From Bathymodiolus brooksi (lineage: Eukaryota; Mollusca; Bivalvia; Mytilida; Modiolidae): a DNA stretch of 64,000 nucleotides. The notes under the pieces are model-generated. The model was not told the DNA's origin and did no database searches. It saw only the letters and a program-made list of their open reading frames with translations. Positions 49,401 through 61,400 of this stretch are shown here, one piece after another (position 1 is the stretch's first letter; each line of letters opens with the position of its first letter). The DNA is taken from assembly GCA_963680875.1 (NCBI GenBank), contig OY804584.1, forward strand, positions 91,014,031 through 91,078,030, read 5' to 3'. Made by a program: the position numbers and the translations under genes.

Positions 49401-52400
49401 TGTATTTTTTATTTTACTACCTATGCCATCATTGACTATCACCATTAAGGTGCATTAGTTTGACTTCAATCCAATGTCAGGTATACGTGATACAACCATT
49501 GAACTGTTTAGACAATGTTGTATTTTTTATTTTACTACCTATGCCATCATTGACTATCACCATTAAGGTGCGTTAGTTTGACTTCAATCCAATGTCAGGT
49601 GTACGTGATACAACCATTGAACTGTTTAGACAATGTTGTATTTTTTATTTTACTACCTATGCCATCATTGGAATTGACTATCACCATTAAGGTGCATTAG
49701 TTTGACTTCAATCCAATGTCAGGTGTACGTGATACAACCATTGAACTGTTTAGACAATGTTGTATTTTTTATTTTACTACCTATGCCATCATTGACTATC
49801 ATCATTAAGGTGCATTAGTTTGACTTCAATCCAATGTCAGGTATACGTGATACAACCATAGAACTGTTTAGACAATGTTGTATTTTTTATTTTACTACCT
49901 ATGCCATCATTGACTATCACCATTAAGGTGCGTTAGTTTGACTTCAATCCAATGTCAGGTGTACGTGATACAACCATTGAACTGTTTAGACAATGTTGTA
50001 TTTTTTATTTTACTACCTATGCCATCATTGACTATCACCATTAAGGTGCATTAGTTTGACTTCAATCCAATGTCAGGTGTACGTGATACAACCATTGAAC
50101 TGTTTAGACAATGTTGTATTTTTTATTTTACTACCTATGCCATCATTGACTATCACCATTAAGGTGCGTTAGTTTGACTTCAATCCAATGTCAGGTATAC
50201 GTGATACAACCATTGAACTGTTTAGACAATGTTGTATTTTTTATTTTACTACCTATGCCATCATTGACTATCACCATTAAGGTGCGTTAGTTTGACTTCA
50301 ATCCAATGTCAGGTATACGTGATACAACCATTGAACTGTTTAGACAATGTTGTATTTTTTATTTTACTACCTATGCCATCATTGACTATCACCATTAAGG
50401 TGCGTTAGTTTGACTTCAATCCAATGTCAGGTATACGTGATACAACCATTGAACTGTTTAGACAATGTTGTATTTTTTATTTTACTACCTATGCCATCAT
50501 TGACTATCACCATTAAGGTGCGTTAGTTTGACTTCAATCCAATGTCAGGTATACGTGATACAACCATTGAACTGTTTAGACAATGTTGTATTTTTTATTT
50601 TACTACCTATGCCATCATTGACTATCATCATTAAGGTGCGTTAGTTTGACTTCAATCCAATGTCAGGTATACGTGATACAACCATAGAACTGTTTAGACA
50701 ATGTTGTATTTTTTATTTTACTACCTATGCCATCATTGACTATCATCATTAAGGTGCATTAGTTTGACTTCAATCCAATGTCAGGTATACGTGATACAAC
50801 CATTGAACTGTTTAGACAATGTTGTATTTTTTATTTTACTACCTATGCCATCATTGACTATCACCATTAAGGTGCGTTAGTTTGACTTCAATCCAATGTC
50901 AGGTGTACGTGATACAACCATTGAACTGTTTAGACAATGTTGTATTTTTTATTTTACTACCTATGCCATCATTGACTATCATCATTAAGGTGCATTAGTT
51001 TGACTTCAATCCAATGTCAGGTATACGTGATACAACCATTGAACTGTTTAGACAATGTTGTATTTTTTATTTTACTACCTATGCCATCATTGACTATCAC
51101 CATTAAGGTGCGTTAGTTTGACTTCAATCCAATGTCAGGTATACGTGATACAACCATAGAACTGTTTAGACAATGTTGTATTTTTTATTTTACTACCTAT
51201 GCCATCATTGACTATCACCATTAAGGTGCGTTAGTTTGACTTCAATCCAATGTCAGGTGTACGTGATACAACCATTGAACTGTTTAGACAATGTTGTATT
51301 TTTTATTTTACTACCTATGCCATCATTGACTATCACCATTAAGGTGCGTTAGTTTGACTTCAATCCAATGTCAGGTATACGTGATACAACCATAGAACTG
51401 TTTAGACAATGTTGTATTTTTTATTTTACTACCTATGCCATCATTGACTATCACCATTAAGGTGCATTAGTTTGACTTCAATCCAATGTCAGGTGTACGT
51501 GATACAACCATTGAACTGTTTAGACAATGTTGTATTTTTTATTTTACTACCTATGCCATCATTGACTATCACCATTAAGGTGCGTTAGTTTGACTTCAAT
51601 CCAATGTCAGGTATACGTGATACAACCATTGAACTGTTTAGACAATGTTGTATTTTTTATTTTACTACCTATGCCATCATTGACTATCATCATTAAGGTG
51701 CATTAGTTTGACTTCAATCCAATGTCAGGTATACGTGATACAACCATTGAACTGTTTAGACAATGTTGTATTTTTTATTTTACTACCTATGCCATCATTG
51801 ACTATCATCATTAAGGTGCATTAGTTTGACTTCAATCCAATGTCAGGTATACGTGATACAACCATTGAACTGTTTAGACAATGTTGTATTTTTTATTTTA
51901 CTACCTATGCCATCATTGACTATCACCATTAAGGTGCGTTAGTTTGACTTCAATCCAATGTCAGGTATACGTGATACAACCATTGAACTGTTTAGACAAT
52001 GTTGTATTTTTTATTTTACTACCTATGCCATCATTGACTATCACCATTAAGGTGCGTTAGTTTGACTTCAATCCAATGTCAGGTATACGTGATACAACCA
52101 TTGAACTGTTTAGACAATGTTGTATTTTTTATTTTACTACCTATGCCATCATTGACTATCACCATTAAGGTGCATTAGTTTGACTTCAATCCAATGTCAG
52201 GTATACGTGATACAACCATTGAACTGTTTAGACAATGTTGTATTTTTTATTTTACTACCTATGCCATCATTGACTATCATCATTAAGGTGCATTAGTTTG
52301 ACTTCAATCCAATGTCAGGTATACGTGATACAACCATTGAACTGTTTAGACAATGTTGTATTTTTTATTTTACTACCTATGCCATCATTGACTATCACCA

Positions 52401-55400
52401 TTAAGGTGCGTTAGTTTGACTTCAATCCAATGTCAGGTGTACGTGATACAACCATTGAACTGTTTAGACAATGTTGTATTTTTTATTTTACTACCTATGC
52501 CATCATTGACTATCACCATTAAGGTGCGTTAGTTTGACTACAATCCAATGTCAGGTATACGTGATACAACCATTGAACTGTTTAGACAATGTTGTATTTT
52601 TTATTTTACTACCTATGCCATCATTGACTATCATCATTAAGGTGCATTAGTTTGACTTCAATCCAATGTCAGGTATACGTGATACAACCATTGAACTGTT
52701 TAGACAATGTTGTATTTTTTATTTTACTACCTATGCCATCATTGACTATCATCATTAAGGTGCATTAGTTTAACTTCAATCCAATGTCAGGTATACGTGA
52801 TACAACCATTGAACTGTTTAGACAATGTTGTATTTTTTATTTTACTACCTATGCCATCATTGACTATCATCATTAAGGTGCATTAGTTTGACTTCAATCC
52901 AATGTCAGGTATACGTGATACAACCATTGAACTGTTTAGACAATGTTGTATTTTTTATTTTACTACCTATGCCATCATTGACTATCACCATTAAGGTGCG
53001 TTAGTTTGACTTCAATCCAATGTCAGGTGTACGTGATACAACCATTGAACTGTTTAGACAATGTTGTATTTTTTATTTTACTACCTATGCCATCATTGAC
53101 TATCACCATTAAGGTGCGTTAGTTTGACTTCAATCCAATGTCAGGTGTACGTGATACAACCATTGAACTGTTTAGACAATGTTGTATTTTTTATTTTACT
53201 ACCTATGCCATCATTGACTATCATCATTAAGGTGCATTAGTTTGACTTCAATCCAATGTCAGGTATACGTGATACAACCATTGAACTGTTTAGACAATGT
53301 TGTATTTTTTATTTTACTACCTATGCCATCATTGACTATCACCATTAAGGTGCGTTAGTTTGACTTCAATCCAATGTCAGGTGTACGTGATACAACCATT
53401 GAACTGTTTAGACAATGTTGTATTTTTTATTTTACTACCTATGCCATCATTGACTATCATCATTAAGGTGCGTTAGTTTGACTTCAATCCAATGTCAGGT
53501 ATACGTGATACAACCATTGAACTGTTTAGACAATGTTGTATTTTTTATTTTACTACCTATGCCATCATTGACTATCACCATTAAGGTGCGTTAGTTTGAC
53601 TTCAATCCAATGTCAGGTGTACGTGATACAACCATTGAACTGTTTAGACAATGTTGTATTTTTTATTTTACTACCTATGCCATCATTGACTATCACCATT
53701 AAGGTGCGTTAGTTTGACTTCAATCCAATGTCAGGTATACGTGATACAACCATTGAACTGTTTAGACAATGTTGTATTTTTTATTTTACTACCTATGCCA
53801 TCATTGACTATCACCATTAAGGTGCGTTAGTTTGACTTCAATCCAATGTCAGGTATACGTGATACAACCATTGAACTGTTTAGACAATGTTGTATTTTTT
53901 ATTTTACTACCTATGCCATCATTGACTATCACCATTAAGGTGCGTTAGTTTGACTTCAATCCAATGTCAGGTGTACGTGATACAACCATTGAACTGTTTA
54001 GACAATGTTGTATTTTTTATTTTACTACCTATGCCATCATTGACTATCACCATTAAGGTGCGTTAGTTTGACTTCAATCCAATGTCAGGTATACGTGATA
54101 CAACCATAGAACTGTTTAGACAATGTTGTATTTTTTATTTTACTACCTATGCCATCATTGACTATCACCATTAAGGTGCGTTAGTTTGACTTCAATCCAA
54201 TGTCAGGTATACGTGATACAACCATTGAACTGTTTAGACAATGTTGTATTTTTTATTTTACTACCTATGCCATCATTGACTATCACCATTAAGGTGCGTT
54301 AGTTTGACTTCAATCCAATGTCAGGTATACGTGATACAACCATTGAACTGTTTAGACAATGTTGTATTTTTTATTTTACTACCTATGCCATCATTGACTA
54401 TCACCATTAAGGTGCGTTAGTTTGACTTCAATCCAATGTCAGGTATACGTGATACAACCATTGAACTGTTTAGACAATGTTGTATTTTTTATTTTACTAC
54501 CTATGCCATCATTGACTATCACCATTAAGGTGCGTTAGTTTGACTTCAATCCAATGTCAGGTGTACGTGATACAACCATTGAACTGTTTAGACAATGTTG
54601 TATTTTTTATTTTACTACCTATGCCATCATTGACTATCACCATTAAGGTGCGTTAGTTTGACTTCAATCCAATGTCAGGTATACGTGATACAACCATTGA
54701 ACTGTTTAGACAATGTTGTATTTTTTATTTTACTACCTATGCCATCATTGACTATCACCATTAAGGTGCGTTAGTTTGACTTCAATCCAATGTCAGGTGT
54801 ACGTGATACAACCATTGAACTGTTTAGACAATGTTGTATTTTTTATTTTACTACCTATGCCATCATTGACTATCACCATTAAGGTGCGTTAGTTTGACTT
54901 CAATCCAATGTCAGGTGTACGTGATACAACCATTGAACTGTTTAGACAATGTTGTATTTTTTATTTTACTACCTATGCCATCATTGACTATCACCATTAA
55001 GGTGCGTTAGTTTGACTTCAATCCAATGTCAGGTGTACGTGATACAACCATTGAACTGTTTAGACAATGTTGTATTTTTTATTTTACTACCTATGCCATC
55101 ATTGACTATCACCATTAAGGTGCGTTAGTTTGACTTCAATCCAATGTCAGGTGTACGTGATACAACCATTGAACTGTTTAGACAATGTTGTATTTTTTAT
55201 TTTACTACCTATGCCATCATTGACTATCATCATTAAGGTGCGTTAGTTTGACTTCAATCCAATGTCAGGTATACGTGATACAACCATTGAACTGTTTAGA
55301 CAATGTTGTATTTTTTATTTTACTACCTATGCCATCATTGACTATCACCATTAAGGTGCGTTAGTTTGACTTCAATCCAATGTCAGGTGTACGTGATACA

Positions 55401-58400
55401 ACCATTGAACTGTTTAGACAATGTTGTATTTTTTATTTTACTACCTATGCCATCATTGACTATCACCATTAAGGTGCGTTAGTTTGACTTCAATCCAATG
55501 TCAGGTGTACGTGATACAACCATAGAACTGTTTAGACAATGTTGTATTTTTTATTTTACTACCTATGCCATCATTGACTATCATCATTAAGGTGCGTTAG
55601 TTTGACTTCAATCCAATGTCAGGTATACGTGATACAACCATTGAACTGTTTAGACAATGTTGTATTTTTTATTTTACTACCTATGCCATCATTGACTATC
55701 ATCATTAAGGTGCGTTAGTTTGACTTCAATCCAATGTCAGGTATACGTGATACAACCATTGAACTGTTTAGACAATGTTGTATTTTTTATTTTACTACCT
55801 ATGCCATCATTGACTATCATCATTAAGGTGCGTTAGTTTGACTTCAATCCAATGTCAGGTATACGTGATACAACCATTGAACTGTTTAGACAATGTTGTA
55901 TTTTTTATTTTACTACCTATGCCATCATTGACTATCATCATTAAGGTGCGTTAGTTTGACTACAATCCAATGTCAGGTATACGTGATACAACCATTGAAC
56001 TGTTTAGACAATGTTGTATTTTTTATTTTACTACCTATGCCATCATTGACTATCATCATTAAGGTGCGTTAGTTTGACTTCAATCCAATGTCAGGTGTAC
56101 GTGATACAACCATTGAACTGTTTAGACAATGTTGTATTTTTTATTTTACTACCTATGCCATCATTGACTATCACCATTAAGGTGCGTTAGTTTGACTTCA
56201 ATCCAATGTCAGGTGTACGTGATACAACCATTGAACTGTTTAGACAATGTTGTATTTTTTATTTTACTACCTATGCCATCATTGACTATCACCATTAAGG
56301 TGCGTTAGTTTGACTTCAATCCAATGTCAGGTGTACGTGATACAACCATTGAACTGTTTAGACAATGTTGTATTTTTTATTTTACTACCTATGCCATCAT
56401 TGACTATCACCATTAAGGTGCGTTAGTTTGACTTCAATCCAATGTCAGGTGTACGTGATACAACCATTGAACTGTTTAGACAATGTTGTATTTTTTATTT
56501 TACTACCTATGCCATCATTGACTATCACCATTAAGGTGCGTTAGTTTGACTTCAATCCAATGTCAGGTGTACGTGATACAACCATAGAACTGTTTAGACA
56601 ATGTTGTATTTTTTATTTTACTACCTATGCCATCATTGACTATCATCATTAAGGTGTGTTAGTTTGACTTCAATCCAATGTCAGGTGTACGTGATACAAC
56701 CATTGAACTGTTTAGACAATGTTGTATTTTTTATTTTACTACCTATGCCATCATTGACTATCACCATTAAGGTGTGTTAGTTTGACTTCAATCCAATGTC
56801 AGGTGTACGTGATACAACCATAGAACTGTTTAGACAATGTTGTATTTTTTATTTTACTACCTATGCCATCATTGACTATCACCATTAAGGTGCGTTAGTT
56901 TGACTTCAATCCAATGTCAGGTATACGTGATACAACCATTGAACTGTTTTGACAATGTTGTATTTTTTATTTTACTACCTATGCCATCATTGACTATCAC
57001 CATTAAGGTGCGTTAGTTTGACTTCAATCCAATGTCAGGTGTACGTGATACAACCATAGAACTGTTTAGACAATGTTGTATTTTTTATTTTACTACCTAT
57101 GCCATCATTGACTATCACCATTAAGGTGCGTTAGTTTGACTTCAATCCAATGTCAGGTATACGTGATACAACCATAGAACTGTTTTGACAATGTTGTATT
57201 TTTTATTTTACTACCTATGCCATCATTGACTATCACCATTAAGGTGCGTTAGTTTGACTTCAATCCAATGTCAGGTGTACGTGATACAACCATAGAACTG
57301 TTTAGACAATGTTGTATTTTTTATTTTACTACCTATGCCATCATTGACTATCACCATTAAGGTGTGTTAGTTTGACTTCAATCCAATGTCAGGTATACGT
57401 GATACAACCATAGAACTGTTTAGACAATGTTGTATTTTTTATTTTACTACCTATGCCATCATTGACTATCACCATTAAGGTGCGTTAGTTTGACTTCAAT
57501 CCAATGTCAGGTATACGTGATACAACCATTGAACTGTTTAGACAATGTTGTATTTTTTATTTTACTACCTATGCCATCATTGACTATCACCATTAAGGTG
57601 CGTTAGTTTGACTTCAATCCAATGTCAGGTGTACGTGATACAACCATTGAACTGTTTAGACAATGTTGTATTTTTTATTTTACTACCTATGCCATCATTG
57701 ACTATCACCATTAAGGTGCGTTAGTTTGACTTCAATCCAATGTCAGGTATACGTGATACAACCATTGAACTGTTTAGACAATGTTGTATTTTTTATTTTA
57801 CTACCTATGCCATCATTGACTATCACCATTAAGGTGCGTTAGTTTGACTTCAATCCAATGTCAGGTGTACGTGATACAACCATTGAACTGTTTAGACAAT
57901 GTTGTATTTTTTATTTTACTACCTATGCCATCATTGACTATCATCATTAAGGTGCATTAGTTTGACTTCAATCCAATGTCAGGTATACGTGATACAACCA
58001 TTGAACTGTTTAGACAATGTTGTATTTTTTATTTTACTACCTATGCCATCATTGACTATCATCATTAAGGTGCATTAGTTTGACTTCAATCCAATGTCAG
58101 GTATACGTGATACAACCATTGAACTGTTTAGACAATGTTGTATTTTTTATTTTACTACCTATGCCATCATTGACTATCATCATTAAGGTGCATTAGTTTG
58201 ACTTCAATCCAATGTCAGGTATACGTGATACAACCATTGAACTGTTTAGACAATGTTGTATTTTTTATTTTACTACCTATGCCATCATTGACTATCACCA
58301 TTAAGGTGCGTTAGTTTGACTTCAATCCAATGTCAGGTGTACGTGATACAACCATTGAACTGTTTAGACAATGTTGTATTTTTTATTTTACTACCTATGC

Positions 58401-61400
58401 CATCATTGACTATCATCATTAAGGTGCGTTAGTTTGACTTCAATCCAATGTCAGGTATACGTGATACAACCATTGAACTGTTTAGACAATGTTGTATTTT
58501 TTATTTTACTACCTATGCCATCATTGACTATCACCATTAAGGTGCGTTAGTTTGACTTCAATCCAATGTCAGGTATACGTGATACAACCATTGAACTGTT
58601 TAGACAATGTTGTATTTTTTATTTTACTACCTATGCCATCATTGACTATCACCATTAAGGTGCGTTAGTTTGACTTCAATCCAATGTCAGGTGTACGTGA
58701 TACAACCATTGAACTGTTTAGACAATGTTGTATTTTTTATTTTACTACCTATGCCATCATTGACTATCACCATTAAGGTGCATTAGTTTGACTTCAATCC
58801 AATGTCAGGTATACGTGATACAACCATTGAACTGTTTAGACAATGTTGTATTTTTTATTTTACTACCTATGCCATCATTGACTATCACCATTAAGGTGCG
58901 TTAGTTTGACTTCAATCCAATGTCAGGTGTACGTGATACAACCATTGAACTGTTTAGACAATGTTGTTATTTTTTATTTTACTACCTATGCCATCATTGA
59001 CTATCATCATTAAGGTGCGTTAGTTTGACTTCAATCCAATGTCAGGTATACGTGATACAACCATTGAACTGTTTAGACAATGTTGTATTTTTTATTTTAC
59101 TACCTATGCCATCATTGACTATCACCATTAAGGTGCGTTAGTTTGACTTCAATCCAATGTCAGGTATACGTGATACAACCATTGAACTGTTTAGACAATG
59201 TTGTATTTTTTATTTTACTACCTATGCCATCATTGACTATCATCATTAAGGTGCGTTAGTTTGACTTCAATCCAATGTCAGGTATACGTGATACAACCAT
59301 TGAACTGTTTAGACAATGTTGTATTTTTTATTTTACTACCTATGCCATCATTGACTATCATCATTAAGGTGCGTTAGTTTGACTTCAATCCAATGTCAGG
59401 TATACGTGATACAACCATTGAACTGTTTAGACAATGTTGTATTTTTTATTTTACTACCTATGCCATCATTGACTATCATCATTAAGGTGCGTTAGTTTGA
59501 CTTCAATCCAATGTCAGGTATACGTGATACAACCATTGAACTGTTTAGACAATGTTGTATTTTTTATTTTACTACCTATGCCATCATTGACTATCATCAT
59601 TAAGGTGCGTTAGTTTGACTACAATCCAATGTCAGGTATACGTGATACAACCATTGAACTGTTTAGACAATGTTGTATTTTTTATTTTACTACCTATGCC
59701 ATCATTGACTATCATCATTAAGGTGCGTTAGTTTGACTTCAATCCAATGTCAGGTGTACGTGATACAACCATTGAACTGTTTAGACAATGTTGTATTTTT
59801 TATTTTACTACCTATGCCATCATTGACTATCACCATTAAGGTGCGTTAGTTTGACTTCAATCCAATGTCAGGTGTACGTGATACAACCATTGAACTGTTT
59901 AGACAATGTTGTATTTTTTATTTTACTACCTATGCCATCATTGACTATCACCATTAAGGTGCGTTAGTTTGACTTCAATCCAATGTCAGGTGTACGTGAT
60001 ACAACCATTGAACTGTTTAGACAATGTTGTATTTTTTATTTTACTACCTATGCCATCATTGACTATCACCATTAAGGTGCGTTAGTTTGACTTCAATCCA
60101 ATGTCAGGTGTACGTGATACAACCATAGAACTGTTTAGACAATGTTGTATTTTTTATTTTACTACCTATGCCATCATTGACTATCATCATTAAGGTGTGT
60201 TAGTTTGACTTCAATCCAATGTCAGGTGTACGTGATACAACCATTGAACTGTTTAGACAATGTTGTATTTTTTATTTTACTACCTATGCCATCATTGACT
60301 ATCACCATTAAGGTGTGTTAGTTTGACTTCAATCCAATGTCAGGTATACGTGATACAACCATAGAACTGTTTAGACAATGTTGTATTTTTTATTTTACTA
60401 CCTATGCCATCATTGACTATCACCATTAAGGTGCGTTAGTTTGACTTCAATCCAATGTCAGGTATACGTGATACAACCATTGAACTGTTTAGACAATGTT
60501 GTATTTTTTATTTTACTACCTATGCCATCATTGACTATCACCATTAAGGTGCGTTAGTTTGACTTCAATCCAATGTCAGGTATACGTGATACAACCATTG
60601 AACTGTTTAGACAATGTTGTATTTTTTATTTTACTACCTATGCCATCATTGACTATCACCATTAAGGTGCGTTAGTTTGACTTCAATCCAATGTCAGGTA
60701 TACGTGATACAACCATTGAACTGTTTAGACAATGTTGTATTTTTTATTTTACTACCTATGCCATCATTGACTATCACCATTAAGGTGCGTTAGTTTGACT
60801 TCAATCCAATGTCAGGTATACGTGATACAACCATTGAACTGTTTAGACAATGTTGTATTTTTTATTTTACTACCTATGCCATCATTGACTATCACCATTA
60901 AGGTGCGTTAGTTTGACTTCAATCCAATGTCAGGTATACGTGATACAACCATTGAACTGTTTAGACAATGTTGTATTTTTTATTTTACTACCTATGCCAT
61001 CATTGACTATCACCATTAAGGTGCGTTAGTTTGACTTCAATCCAATGTCAGGTGTACGTGATACAACCATAGAACTGTTTAGACAATGTTGTATTTTTTC
61101 CTTCATTTTGTATCTTGCAGGTGGATCATTCTGTAATATAATGGCGATACATTTAGCACGAACAAGACATAATCCAGCATTAAAACAGAAAGGACTATTT
61201 GGTAGTCAACCTCTGATAGTTATGACGTCAGACGAAGCCCATTATTCTATAGCAAAAGGTGCAAACTTTCTGGGATTTGGGTCCGACAGTGTTGTGAAAG
61301 TTAAAACAGATGAAAGAGGTATAGTTATTCCGCAAGATCTCGAGAACAAAATTCAGCAATGTAAACAAAATGTAAGTATCTATTTACTAATGTTAACGAG

